Assembly (NCBI RefSeq): GCF_016405985.1
Contig: NZ_JAEFCF010000022.1
Span: 24,034 to 88,033, forward strand
Origin: Paracoccus sp. IB05
GTDB lineage: Bacteria > Pseudomonadota > Alphaproteobacteria > Rhodobacterales > Rhodobacteraceae
DNA: 64,000 bases
Direction of reading: 5' to 3'
The notes under the pieces are model-generated. The model saw nothing but the letters and a program-made list of their open reading frames with translations, made no database searches and was not told where the DNA came from. Below, in pieces: positions 1-8,974 of this stretch; position 1 is the stretch's first letter, and every line of letters starts with the position of its first letter. The translations under genes and the position numbers were made by a program.

Positions 1-2
1 CC

Positions 3-86
3 TTGCGCTTCCATGCCGCCCCGCAGCTTCCGGTCACGGAAACCGGGGCGATTCCCGCGCCGAAGCTGCGGATCGTTCTGACCTGA
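3..86 (+). CDS. C-terminal tail of a truncated upstream gene
   Basis: An open frame enters from the left edge of the window and ends with TGA at 84-86, about 75 bases before the flavin monooxygenase start. About 27 residues are visible, ending in KLRIVLT. The tail is too short to assign a family. It is called a gene end only because the frame is open to the edge and its stop sits at a normal intergenic distance. Confidence 0.35.
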   Translation: MRFHAAPQLPVTETGAIPAPKLRIVLT

Positions 87-160
87 CGCGATCCCGGCAG
101 GCAGGGGTTGGGAGGCCCCGGTCAACCGGATGTCACAAAAGCACCATGGGAGGAGAAACC

Positions 161-1963
161 ATGCTTGATACGATCAAAGAAGGCGCGCTTGCCGCGCTGG
201 TTGCCGATCTGGAACGCGCGCTGGTGGCGCAGGATGCCGAGGCGGTGGCCGGGCTGTTCCTGGAGACCGGCTTCTGGCGCGACCTTGCGACTTTCACCTG
301 GAATCTGAAAACCTGCGAGGGCCGGGCTGAGATCGCGCAAATGGCCCGGGCGCAGCTGGCGCATGTCAGGCCGTCGCTGCTGCGCCTCGACCCGGCAGAG
401 CGTATATCAGAGGCGGATGGCGTCACCGAGGGCTGGCTGCTGATCGAGACCGCCGCCGGCCGGGGCCAGGGCTATATCCGCATGAAAGAGGGTAAGATCT
501 GGACGCTTCTGACCACGCTGCATGAGCTGAAAGGCCATGAAGAGCCGCGAAAGCTGCGCCGGCCGATGGGGGCGGAACATGGCCATGACCCGGCGCGCAA
601 AACCTGGAAGGAAAAGCAGCTTGATGAGGCGGCACGGCTTGGGTTCGAGGATCAGCCCTATGTGCTGGTGATCGGCGGGGGTCAGGGGGGCATCGCGCTT
701 GGCGCGCGGCTGCGGCAGCTTTCCGTCCCGACCATCGTGATCGACAAACACCCGCGCCCCGGCGATCAGTGGAGGAACCGCTACAAATCGCTCTGCCTGC
801 ATGACCCGGTCTGGTATGATCACCTGCCCTATATCCCCTTCCCCGACACCTGGCCGGTATTCGCGCCCAAGGACAAGGTCGGCGACTGGCTGGAGATGTA
901 TACGAAGGTGATGGAGCTGAATTACTGGTCCTCCACCACTGCAACCTCTGCGAAATATGACGAGGCGAAAGGCGAATGGGAGGTGGTCGTCCATCGCGAC
1001 GGCAAGGATATCACGCTCCGCCCGAAGCAGCTGGTGCTGGCGACCGGCATGTCCGGCAAGGCCAATGTGCCGGTGATCCCGGGCCAGGATGTGTTCAAAG
1101 GCGAGCAGCAGCATTCCAGCCAGCATCCCGGGCCGGACGCCTATAAGGGCAAGAAGGTGGTGGTGATCGGGGCCAATAATTCCGCGCATGACATCTGTGC
1201 GGCACTGTGGGAGGGCGGCGCCGATGTGACGATGGTACAGCGATCTTCCACCCATATCGTCAAATCCGACAGCCTGATGGAGGTCTGTCTGGGCGGGCTT
1301 TACTCCGAACAGGCGGTGGCGAATGGCATCACCCATGACAAGGCGGATATGATCTTCGCCTCGGTGCCCTATAAGATCATGGCCGATTTCCATGTGCCGC
1401 AATATGACGAGATCAAGGTCCGGGATGCGGCGTTTTATGCCGCGCTGGAAAAAGCCGGGTTCATGCTCGATTTCGGCGATGATGAAAGCGGGCTCTTCAT
1501 GAAATACCTGCGCCGGGGCTCGGGTTATTACATCGATGTCGGCGCCTGCGATCTGATCATCGACGGTTCCATCAAACTGCAATCCGGCAAGGGGATCAGC
1601 CATCTGTCCGAGACCGGCGTCGTTCTGGATGACGGCACCGAACTGTCCGCCGATCTGGTGGTCTATGCCACCGGCTATGGCTCGATGAATGGCTGGGCGG
1701 CAGATCTGATCAGCCAGGAGGTGGCGGATAAGGTTGGCAAATGCTGGGGGCTGGGATCCGAGACCACCAAAGATCCCGGGCCATGGGAAGGTGAGCAACG
1801 CAATATGTGGAAGCCCACCATGCAGGAAGGGCTTTGGTTCCACGGCGGCAACCTGCATCAGTCGCGCCACTATTCGCGCTATCTCGCGCTGCAACTGAAA
1901 GCACGTCATGCCGGGCTTGAGACGCCGGTCTGGGGGCTCGAAGCGCCGCATCATCTGCGCTGA
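161..1963 (+). CDS. FAD/NAD(P)-dependent flavin monooxygenase (YUCCA/FMO-like)
   Basis: A protein of about 600 residues. An N-terminal 140-residue SnoaL/NTF2-like stretch precedes a class B flavoprotein module. The FAD-binding P-loop is GGGQGG near residue 172 and the NAD(P)H-binding loop is GANNSA near residue 340; YATGYG lies near the C-terminus. Such proteins activate oxygen as a C4a-hydroperoxyflavin and oxygenate small molecules. The order of an NTF2-like N-terminus before a YUCCA-like monooxygenase is common in alphaproteobacteria. The start at 161 is preferred over the in-frame ATG at 146 because GGGAGGAG lies just upstream at 148-155. The gene stands alone and is followed by a hairpin. 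The substrate cannot be told from the sequence. Confidence 0.88.
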   Translation: MLDTIKEGALAALVADLERALVAQDAEAVAGLFLETGFWRDLATFTWNLKTCEGRAEIAQMARAQLAHVRPSLLRLDPAERISEADGVTEGWLLIETAAGRGQGYIRMKEGKIWTLLTTLHELKGHEEPRKLRRPMGAEHGHDPARKTWKEKQLDEAARLGFEDQPYVLVIGGGQGGIALGARLRQLSVPTIVIDKHPRPGDQWRNRYKSLCLHDPVWYDHLPYIPFPDTWPVFAPKDKVGDWLEMYTKVMELNYWSSTTATSAKYDEAKGEWEVVVHRDGKDITLRPKQLVLATGMSGKANVPVIPGQDVFKGEQQHSSQHPGPDAYKGKKVVVIGANNSAHDICAALWEGGADVTMVQRSSTHIVKSDSLMEVCLGGLYSEQAVANGITHDKADMIFASVPYKIMADFHVPQYDEIKVRDAAFYAALEKAGFMLDFGDDESGLFMKYLRRGSGYYIDVGACDLIIDGSIKLQSGKGISHLSETGVVLDDGTELSADLVVYATGYGSMNGWAADLISQEVADKVGKCWGLGSETTKDPGPWEGEQRNMWKPTMQEGLWFHGGNLHQSRHYSRYLALQLKARHAGLETPVWGLEAPHHLR

Positions 1964-1971
1964 AGCCGCGC

Positions 1972-2004
1972 ACGGGCCGCTTTGCCACAGGCGAGGCGGC
2001 CCGT
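1972..2004 (+). terminator. Possible hairpin terminator after the flavin monooxygenase
   Basis: ACGGGCCGC at 1972-1980 pairs perfectly with GCGGCCCGT at 1996-2004 across a 15-base loop, eight bases after the stop codon. No T-run follows, so this may be a 3'-end stabilising hairpin or a weak terminator. Confidence 0.35.
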
Positions 2005-2379
2005 TGATCCTCCGGTCCTTCTGATCCGCCAGCCAGGGCAAAGGTTTCCTGCGGTTGCGGCGTCCTGTCTGCAGCCCATCACGGAGAAGGTCATCTCCAG
2101 GGGGAGCAAATGGGTATCACGCCCCTCCGCCCTGGGGGCCGGACCGGCACCTGGCAAGGCCTTTCGGATGGCGACCAAAAGCGAAAGACCAGGCGCAGGT
2201 CCCGGATGGCTTTTTTTTTTTCAGCATTCGACCTGACCTGCCTGCCTCTCGCCGCCATGACGGCTGATCAGGACTGGCGCGATCAGGCGCAGGCGGCGGC
2301 ACTTGCCTGGCATCAGGAAAACCGGCCCGCAGAATGTGAGATCCCGGATACGGTGCCTGCCTCGGTTGATGATCTGCCG
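2005..2379. other. Intergenic stretch with a T11 homopolymer
   Basis: No gene is supported here. The one notable element is a run of eleven T at 2211-2221, unusual in GC-rich DNA. A weak GACC/GGTC hairpin precedes it, so it could be a plus-strand terminator or simply a slippage-prone tract. The right end may hold decayed 3' sequence of the ankyrin pseudogene on the minus strand. Confidence 0.4.
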
Positions 2380-2870
2380 ACCGGTGAGGATACCGCTGCA
2401 CCTGAGGCCCTGCGGATCGGTTTTCAGGACGGGATGCCGCGGCGGGATGGGGTGAGAAAGCTGCTTCGGGCCTCGGATCGCCACCATGATCGGGCAGCAG
2501 TTCCAGCATCGCCGTGTTTCTGAACATCACCGCCTGATGTATTGCGGTCTCGCCAAAACGGCCATGCTCGTTGGGGTCAGCGCCGCGATCCAGGAGCCAG
2601 CGCGTGCCGCCCAGATCACCGCGCAACACCTGCCATTGCAAAAGCGTCAGCCCGTCTTTTCCTGTCGCGCCTGTATCGACACCTATCGGCGATCAGGCTG
2701 GCAAATGCCGCGCTGTCACGGGCCTTTGTCGCCAAGGCCAGTGCCTTGGTCTCCGCCACCGGGAATAGCAGCGTCAGATCAGGCCCGGGCGCCAGCCGCG
2801 CTTTGATGTAATGGCCAGGCGGCCCAAGGCCGATTGCCACCACGAAGAACGCGCCGATTCATTTCCCCAA
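2380..2870 (-). pseudogene. Ankyrin-repeat protein, frameshifted
   Basis: Read on the minus strand, one frame (about 2500-2665) gives ankyrin-like sequence with GKDGLTLL, LLDRGADPNEHG and ETAIHQAV. The upstream part lies in another frame (about 2690-2850), with ALATKARDSAAF and SLIADR. The two join smoothly if one base is restored near 2685 (SLIADR followed by GVDTGATGKDG). A second shift near 2855 would connect an ATG with an MNRRVL leader to VVAIGLG, which looks like a signal peptide. The 3' end dissolves into noncoding sequence. It lies just downstream of the membrane protein gene on the same strand and may once have shared its transcript. A sequencing error could explain one shift but less easily two plus a ragged end. 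Confidence 0.6.
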
Positions 2871-2875
2871 TCGCT

Positions 2876-3586
2876 TCATAGTGTGGGACTTGTGGCAATG
2901 AAGCTGCGGAACTCTTCCGTAAGGCGGTCGACCATATCCATGCTGCGATTGGTCTCATCGGCAAGCGCCACCATGATCCCGATCGATTGCCGCCGCGAGC
3001 AGTCTTGCGGAACTTCGACCTTCCGCTGCGCCACGCGGTCCGCAACGGCGCTTTGCAATTCGGCGTCAAAGACATCGGGCATCGCTTCGGCGCGGGCCAG
3101 ATCGACACGGCTGCGCCCGCCATGGCATTTTGCGGCATAGGCATTGTGCAGCCGGGCAGAGCTGATGATCTCGGCCTTTCTGTGGGCGAGAGTGCTGCGA
3201 TAATTCTCTTCTGTTTCAGGAACGAGGTAGATCCGGTCTGCCTCGGCGAGGCCGCTGTATTCGGCGGCGGGCAGATTTCGGTCGGGCATCACCCAGTCCA
3301 GCGGATCGATGCGCAGAAGATCGGCCGAACTGGCCAGTTGCAGCGCACAGACCAGCACGGCCAGCCCTGCCAGCAGCTTGCGCGCCATCTGCCCCGAGCT
3401 CTTTTCCGCGATGACGGCAGCCGCCAGTGCAATCCCGATCAGTGCAAGTACGATGCCACCAGGGTTGAAGCGGCTGTCAGACACCGTTTCGCCATTCACC
3501 ATCAATGTGCCGGTGCTGCCGATGAACAGAAAGAACGGCAGGAGCCCAAGGATCAGGGCGGTGAGGGGTTTCAGGAAACGTTGCAT
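2876..3586 (-). CDS. Uncharacterised membrane protein, 236 aa
   Basis: The N-terminal 95 residues hold three hydrophobic segments (about residues 7-26, 45-64 and 72-90). A hydrophilic C-terminal half of about 140 residues follows, with two cysteines (AAKCHGG and PQDCSRR). A good Shine-Dalgarno, AGAGG, sits six bases before the ATG. No family is recognised. The shape, a small bundle of membrane helices with a soluble tail, fits an inner-membrane protein with a periplasmic or cytoplasmic domain. The ankyrin pseudogene follows on the same strand. Bacterial ankyrin proteins are often periplasmic and paired with a membrane or secreted partner, so a lost partnership is possible. Confidence 0.6.
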   Translation of the reverse strand: MQRFLKPLTALILGLLPFFLFIGSTGTLMVNGETVSDSRFNPGGIVLALIGIALAAAVIAEKSSGQMARKLLAGLAVLVCALQLASSADLLRIDPLDWVMPDRNLPAAEYSGLAEADRIYLVPETEENYRSTLAHRKAEIISSARLHNAYAAKCHGGRSRVDLARAEAMPDVFDAELQSAVADRVAQRKVEVPQDCSRRQSIGIMVALADETNRSMDMVDRLTEEFRSFIATSPTL

Positions 3587-3897
3587 AAATTACCTCTGGC
3601 CCGTGGCCTCTGCGGTGGTTTCGTCATGGTGGAGGGCGCCTTAGCGCCCGGGCATCTGACCAGGCGTGATCCCGGCGCGCCTCGTATATAATGATGCGCA
3701 TGGGTCACTTTCGCCGGTCACTTTCGCCGGTCGCGCGAGCCGGTGGGGCCGGGTTTCCAGGCTGCTGGCCTGCTTCCGAAACCGCCTGTCAGCCCGGATA
3801 TGCCGAAGGCAGCAACAGCGCATAGCATTCCGACGCAAAACCCTGCACCTCAGGCCCCGGACGCTGTGCGGTTCCGGAATGAGCTGAAGCCGCATCC
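3587..3897. other. Intergenic region with a short tandem repeat
   Basis: About 310 bases between two leftward genes, with no supported coding sequence. It contains a 13-bp unit, GGTCACTTTCGCC, in two exact tandem copies at 3703-3728 plus a partial third. The promoter of the membrane protein gene must lie in the left part, but no convincing -35/-10 pair was identified. Confidence 0.45.
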
Positions 3898-6549
3898 TTA
3901 AATCGGGCTGATCTGCGCATGCAGCCGCTCTCCTCCCAGGGGGGCAAAGGCGCGTTGGCGGCAGGTCAGGACGATGATCTGCTGATCCTGCGCCACCCGG
4001 TGCAGGGCGGTGAACATCGCTTCGATCCGGTCATCATCGCTATGGACCAGGGCGTCATCGAGGATCACCGGCACCGATCTGCCCGAGCGGGCAAAGAGCC
4101 GCGCAAAGGCCAGCCGCGTCAGCACCGCCAGTTGCTCTCTGGTGCCACCGGACAGGATCTCGATCTCTTCATCCTGGCCGTCGCGCATCAGCGCCACCGG
4201 CAGGAGGCTGGTATCATCTATCCTGAGCGAGGCCCCCGGATGCAGGATCGACAGCAGCGGGTCAAGCTCGCGCAGGACCGGGCCGAGATAGGCTTCGCGC
4301 GCCTCGCGTCTGGCCGCCTCGAGCGCCGTCCGCAACCGGGCAAGCGCCTTCACTTCGCGTTCATAACGGGCCGCGCGGGCAAGGGCGGTCGCTTCGCGGC
4401 CCCGCAGATCGCCAAGCGCTTCCTCGATCCCCTCATCGGCCAGCGCCCCGATCGAGCCGCTTACCCCCGCAAGATCGCTTTCCAGCCGCGCCCGGTCGCG
4501 GCGCCGGCCCTCGATCACCGAAGCAAGGCGGGTGACAGCCGCCCGGGCGGTCTCCAGATCGGGGGCGTTGGTGGTCAGCCGGGCAAGGGTCCGGGCGGCC
4601 TCGGCTTCGGCCCCGGCAAGCCCGGCCTGGGCCTGGGCGAGGTGCAAAAGCCGCGCGGCGAGATCGACCGGATCACCGGCCTCTGCCCGGATCGCGTCCA
4701 GCACCTGCCCGGCGGCCAGATCCGCCGCACGCGATGCCGCGCGCGCCTCGCGCAGGCGGGCATGGCGGGCTTCGGCCTCGCGCCTGTGCACCTGCGCCCG
4801 CTCCTCGGTCTCTCTGGCAGTACGGAGCTGGTTTTGCAGGCCGGCAATGTCTTCCGCCGATGCCGCATCCGGCGCCGCGCCCGGCAGTTCACCCGCTTCG
4901 CTGCGGGCCACCGCCAGGGCCGCGCGCAGGGCGTCAATCCCCTCGGGCGCCAGCTCTGCGAGCAGCGCCTTCGCCTGGGATATGGCCGCATCGAGCCGCC
5001 CGGCCTCGGCAAAGGCGTGCCGCGCAGCCGCCAGATCCGCCGCGCCGCAGGCCATCAGCGCTGTGGCCAGCCGGTCCTGCGCCTGTTGCAGCTTTGCCCC
5101 GATATCGCCTGCCGCGATCAGGCCCGGGTCGATCACCATCCGGCCGATACCGGGCAGATCCAGCGCGGTGCTGCCCCTGAGCTTCAGCCCCTCCGCGCCA
5201 ATGGGCTGACCTTCGGCCATGACCCGCGCCGCGCCCGAATAGGTGAGGGTGACCGCAACAAGGCGCGCCTCGTCCTGAAGCGCCAGGCGGTCGCGTTCCC
5301 CCTGGGCTTTTTCCGCCTGATCCAGCAGGTCGCGCGTGACCTTCAAAGGGCTGCGGGCCGCGAGATATTCATCAAGCGCCGCGCGCTGGCGGTCGGCGCG
5401 TTCCAGCCTTGCGGCAAGACCTGCCATCCGGTCGCGTGCGGCCAGCGCCAGCCCGGCGCGTTGCGCAAGATCCAGCCGCGCGGCAAGCGCCTGCACCGCC
5501 CCGGTGGCGGCGGCCTGTTCGCGGGCCGCAGTCGCGTCAAAGGCCGCGGCCTCGCCGGTCAGGGCCTCGGTTCCCGCCAGCTCTTCCGAGGTCTTCGCCT
5601 GCGCGGTCAGGGCCTGGCCCAGCCGAAGTTTCAGATCTTCGAGCCGCCGGATCGTTTCCGCGCCCTGCCCGGCGGTCAGCTGCGCCAGTCGCAGGTCGCT
5701 TTCGGCCTTGCGGGTCTGTTCGGCATGGGTTTCGGCCGCGCGCAATGCCTGGCCCGCCTGATCAAAGGCGGCCTCGTCGCGCGCCGCCTGATCGGGGTCG
5801 GCCAGCCGGATCAGATCGCGGGTGATCGCCGCGCGACTTGCCAGTTCAGAGGAAAGCCGGGCCACCTTGATCTCAAGCGCCGCGCGGTCCTGGGCCAGCG
5901 CCTCTGCCTCATCAGTGGCGCGCGCCCATTCCCCGCCCGATCTCGGGCGCAGCGTATTGGTCGCAAGCTTTGCAAGCGCCTCGTTCACCCGTGCCAGAAC
6001 CTGATCCATGCGCCGCCCGCCGGTCATCATTTCGATCTCGCCCGCGACCGAGGACAAAAGATCGCGCCGCGCTGTCAGCGCCTTTTCGCGGTCAGATTTA
6101 TCGGCGGCACCGGCGCCTTCCGGTTCCATCCCAAGGAGACCCTGGCGCACCCATAAAAGCCCCGATGGCCCGGCCAGCCCCTGGCCTGTCAGCCGGTCAA
6201 TCCAGGCCTCGGCCTCATCCTCCTGCGCGATCAGGCGGCCCGAAGCGTCCAGCACCCGCGCCGTCGGGCGTGAGAGCCAGCGTTTTTCCAGTCGGAACCG
6301 GCCCTCGGGAAGGTCAAGCTCGACCGCGACCTCGGGGGCGCCGCCCGAATGGGGTTGCAGCGACTTTACCGGTGCGCGCGCTGACCGGTGCGGCTGGAAG
6401 AACAGCGCATGCAGCCCGTCGAAAAAGGTCGATTTGCCGAATTCATTGGGCTGCGACAGTACCGAGACACCGTCGCCGATCCCGTCGATCCGGGCATGTT
6501 TTGCCCCGAAACGGCGCAGATTGGTCAGCTCCAGCGCGCGGATCTTCAT
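3898..6549 (-). CDS. SMC-like AAA ATPase, YhaN/SbcC-type
   Basis: An 883-residue ATPase of the Rad50/SbcC/YhaN class. The N-terminus has the family start (MKIRALEL) and a P-loop, PNEFGKST, near residue 38. The residue four before this GK-containing core is Q rather than the canonical G. The middle, about residues 180-750, is Ala/Glu/Arg-rich and coiled-coil-like. The C-terminus carries the ABC signature SGGTREQL near 800 and a Walker B, VILDDALVHSDDDR, near 830. With the phosphoesterase encoded immediately upstream it should form an SbcCD-like complex acting on DNA ends or hairpins. Its start overlaps the partner's stop by four bases (ATGA), implying translational coupling. No zinc-hook CXXC was noticed, as in YhaN rather than SbcC. 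Confidence 0.88.
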   Translation of the reverse strand: MKIRALELTNLRRFGAKHARIDGIGDGVSVLSQPNEFGKSTFFDGLHALFFQPHRSARAPVKSLQPHSGGAPEVAVELDLPEGRFRLEKRWLSRPTARVLDASGRLIAQEDEAEAWIDRLTGQGLAGPSGLLWVRQGLLGMEPEGAGAADKSDREKALTARRDLLSSVAGEIEMMTGGRRMDQVLARVNEALAKLATNTLRPRSGGEWARATDEAEALAQDRAALEIKVARLSSELASRAAITRDLIRLADPDQAARDEAAFDQAGQALRAAETHAEQTRKAESDLRLAQLTAGQGAETIRRLEDLKLRLGQALTAQAKTSEELAGTEALTGEAAAFDATAAREQAAATGAVQALAARLDLAQRAGLALAARDRMAGLAARLERADRQRAALDEYLAARSPLKVTRDLLDQAEKAQGERDRLALQDEARLVAVTLTYSGAARVMAEGQPIGAEGLKLRGSTALDLPGIGRMVIDPGLIAAGDIGAKLQQAQDRLATALMACGAADLAAARHAFAEAGRLDAAISQAKALLAELAPEGIDALRAALAVARSEAGELPGAAPDAASAEDIAGLQNQLRTARETEERAQVHRREAEARHARLREARAASRAADLAAGQVLDAIRAEAGDPVDLAARLLHLAQAQAGLAGAEAEAARTLARLTTNAPDLETARAAVTRLASVIEGRRRDRARLESDLAGVSGSIGALADEGIEEALGDLRGREATALARAARYEREVKALARLRTALEAARREAREAYLGPVLRELDPLLSILHPGASLRIDDTSLLPVALMRDGQDEEIEILSGGTREQLAVLTRLAFARLFARSGRSVPVILDDALVHSDDDRIEAMFTALHRVAQDQQIIVLTCRQRAFAPLGGERLHAQISPI

Positions 6550-7670
6550 GCCTCGACCTCCTGCACCAGGGCATAGAGCCGGGACAGCGCCATTTCGGCC
6601 AGCTGGCGGTCGGCCTGGGCCAGCGCCGGGTCACCGGCCTCGCCAAGCAGGCTCTCTGCGGCCCGGCGCAGCGCGCCGCCGCGGTCGATCAGGTCGAGAT
6701 CATCCGGCTGCACATCCGTGCCAAGGCGGGAAAGATCTGCTTCGAACCAGCCGAAATCCGGGGCGATCGCGGCCAGCGCGGCCTCAAGGCCGGCGCGTTC
6801 GGCCAGGGTCAAACGGCCGCTGGCCTCGATCCGCAAGAGACTGTCGCGGCGTTGGTTTTCACCGGGCAGAAGCCCGGCAAGATGGCCCGCAATATCCTCG
6901 CCGGGCAGCAGATCGAGCTCTGGCCGCAACCAGTGGAACTGACCGGTCTGGGTGACTTCCACCCGCGCCGGCGCGCCGCTTGCCTCAAGGCTGACCACAA
7001 GCGCCCCCGGTGCTGTGGCATGTTTGAACCCATCCGCCTCGGGTGTGCCGGAATACCAGGTCGCGGGGCCGATCTGCATCCGCCCATGCCAGTCGCCAAG
7101 GCCCAGGTAATCAAGACCCGAGAGCCGCGCCCGATCCGGCGGGATGATCCCCGGGCTGCCCTCGCCATCGGTGAAATCCATGATCGCGCCATGGCCCAGG
7201 CCGATGCGGATCGCGCCTTCCGGGGTTGATGTCGACATTGCTTCGGTCAGATCGCGCCCCGGGCGGCGCTGTGTCGGGGGCGCCGGCAAAAGCCAGACAC
7301 CGGTCGCAAGTTCCAGCGCGCCGGGCCGGTCGAGAACCGTCAGATTGGCCGGCGCATCGGCAAGGATCCGGCGCCAGAGCTCGGTCGCCGCGAGGCTGTC
7401 ATGATTGCCGGGCATCAGGAACCAGCGCAGATCGCCCTCGACCGCCATGGCCCGCAGCGCGTGGCGCAAAGTCTCGGGCGAAGGAGTTTCGGCATCGAAT
7501 GTGTCACCCGCCAGCAGCACATCGCGCGCGCCAGTGTCGCGGGCCGCACGGGCGAGGCGGGAAATGACCGTATGGCGCGCCTCGCGCAGGCGGCCGCGAA
7601 TGTCTTCGGGAAAGCCGCCAAAAGGCCGGCCCAGATGCAGATCAGAGGTGTGAAGAAAGCTATAGGTCAT
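6546..7670 (-). CDS. Metallophosphoesterase / DNA repair exonuclease, SbcD/YhaO-type
   Basis: A 374-residue protein beginning MTYSFLHTSDLHLG. It has the phosphoesterase motifs DLHLG (residues 10-14), GDTFD near 55, GNHDS near 92 and a later GHGAIMD. These build a two-metal (usually Mn) nuclease site as in Mre11/SbcD. The C-terminal 130 residues are the accessory and partner-binding region. Gene order, phosphoesterase then SMC-like ATPase with a 4-bp overlap, is the standard arrangement for SbcD-SbcC and YhaO-YhaN pairs. The partner lacks an evident zinc hook, so the YhaO-like assignment is preferred. The pair probably processes damaged or stalled DNA in the cytoplasm; it could also have a defence role, which the context does not show. 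Confidence 0.88.
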   Translation of the reverse strand: MTYSFLHTSDLHLGRPFGGFPEDIRGRLREARHTVISRLARAARDTGARDVLLAGDTFDAETPSPETLRHALRAMAVEGDLRWFLMPGNHDSLAATELWRRILADAPANLTVLDRPGALELATGVWLLPAPPTQRRPGRDLTEAMSTSTPEGAIRIGLGHGAIMDFTDGEGSPGIIPPDRARLSGLDYLGLGDWHGRMQIGPATWYSGTPEADGFKHATAPGALVVSLEASGAPARVEVTQTGQFHWLRPELDLLPGEDIAGHLAGLLPGENQRRDSLLRIEASGRLTLAERAGLEAALAAIAPDFGWFEADLSRLGTDVQPDDLDLIDRGGALRRAAESLLGEAGDPALAQADRQLAEMALSRLYALVQEVEA

Positions 7671-7933
7671 GCGTATTCCAGGCCAGGGATCAGGGCGGCC
7701 CGGCCGCTGATTGCAGTTTGATGCAAGACGGATGCGGCGCGCAAGGCGCGGGAGGCCGCAATTCTGGCCCTGTCCGCTCTGATCCGGTTATCAAGGTGGC
7801 TGAAATGGACACATGCTTGTGCCACGACAACCAGGATCTGCGCCGCATGACCGCTTTTTGCGTCTGATGATGCCGGGGACGCTGCGGATACCATTGGCCT
7901 GTCCTCACGCAGGAACCGGTGCTGCAACAGCGC
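7671..7933. other. Intergenic region, nothing recognised
   Basis: About 260 bases lie between the start of the phosphoesterase gene and the end of the fepG-like gene, both leftward. The promoter of the phosphoesterase/ATPase pair should be in the left half. No clear promoter, hairpin or coding remnant was identified. Confidence 0.4.
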
Positions 7934-8974
7934 CTAGAGGTGGCGCGAGACAAGGATCAGATAGAGCCCGCCCAGCAGCCCCGTGGTCAGGCCGATCGGC
8001 ATCGCGAGGCCGAAAGGCGCATTCTGGCTGACGAGATCCGCGCTCAGCAGCAGGAGGGCCCCGGCAATTGCTCCCGAAACCACCGGCACATCGGGCGAAC
8101 GGGTCAGCCAGCGCGCCAGTTGCGGCCCGGCCAGCGCGACAAAGGCAATCGGGCCGGTACAGGCCGTCGCAACGGATGCCAGCCCGACCGAGGCCAGCAC
8201 CAGAACCAGGCGCGTCCGCGCCGGATCCAGCCCGAGCTGGCGCGCGAGATCATCGCCCATCGACATCACCAGAAGCCGCCGCGCATGCCACAAAACCAGC
8301 GGCGCGAAGAGGACCAGCCCGGCAAAGGCGGTTGCGACATGGCTCCAGTCGCGCGCCGCCAGTGATCCGGCCAGCCAGATCTGCGCTGACATCGCACGTT
8401 CCAGATCGCCCATCACCATCAACAGCGTGTTCAGCCCCGACATCAGCGCGCCCATGCCGATACCGACAAGGATCAGCCGGTAGCCGCCGCCCCCTTCCCG
8501 CCCGCCTTTCCGGCCACGCGCCAGCCAGAGGACGACCAGCGCCGTCATCACCCCAGATGCGACCGCTGCAAGCGCGGTCTGAACTGGCCCGGCATTGAAC
8601 AGGATGATCTGCGCGATTGCGCCGCTTGCCGCGCCGGTGGTGAAACCGATCACATCCGGCGAGCCGAGCGCATTGCGTGAGATCGACTGAAACACCGCGC
8701 CGGACATGCCAAGCGCCGCCCCGACCATCGCGGCGGTCAGCAGCCGCGGCAGCCGGATGCGCAAGACAAGGCGGTTGATCACATCGGTTTCGGCCTGGCC
8801 GGTCAGACCCGCCAGCGCTCCGGCCGGCGTCAGCCGCATGGTGCCACTGGCCAGCAGGAACAGGCCCAGCAGCAGGCCGAGGGCGATCAGCAGCCCGCAG
8901 ACCAGCATGGCGCGGGGCCGCCATAACAGGCTGAGCCCGCCGATCCGCAAGATGCGCTGACCTCCGACCCTCAC
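7934..8974 (-). CDS. fepG: Ferric-siderophore ABC transporter permease, FepG-like
   Basis: A FecCD-family permease of about 346 residues with many hydrophobic segments. Diagnostic stretches GAALGMSGAVFQS and RNALGSPDVIGF match FepG, the second permease subunit of the ferric-enterobactin importer; GPIAFVALAGP is the family loop that contacts the ATPase. The likely start is GTG at 8974, which overlaps the stop of the upstream permease as GTGA; the open frame continues further upstream only as antisense noise inside the neighbour. It pairs with the FepD-like subunit as the membrane heterodimer that passes Fe(III)-siderophore into the cytoplasm. It is the last gene of a four-gene leftward operon. 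Confidence 0.9.
   Translation of the reverse strand: MRVGGQRILRIGGLSLLWRPRAMLVCGLLIALGLLLGLFLLASGTMRLTPAGALAGLTGQAETDVINRLVLRIRLPRLLTAAMVGAALGMSGAVFQSISRNALGSPDVIGFTTGAASGAIAQIILFNAGPVQTALAAVASGVMTALVVLWLARGRKGGREGGGGYRLILVGIGMGALMSGLNTLLMVMGDLERAMSAQIWLAGSLAARDWSHVATAFAGLVLFAPLVLWHARRLLVMSMGDDLARQLGLDPARTRLVLVLASVGLASVATACTGPIAFVALAGPQLARWLTRSPDVPVVSGAIAGALLLLSADLVSQNAPFGLAMPIGLTTGLLGGLYLILVSRHL

Noticed and set aside
407..2041. A 544-codon open frame on the minus strand
   Set aside because: It is the reverse shadow of the flavin monooxygenase, with His/Arg-rich noise and no recognisable motif.
2211..2221. T11 run as a proven terminator
   Set aside because: The preceding stem is only four pairs and no plus-strand gene ends nearby, so the run alone is not enough.
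3919..6156. A 745-codon open frame on the plus strand
   Set aside because: It is antisense to the YhaN-like ATPase, has low-complexity Arg/Gly/Pro-rich composition and no domain; it is a by-product of GC-rich third positions.
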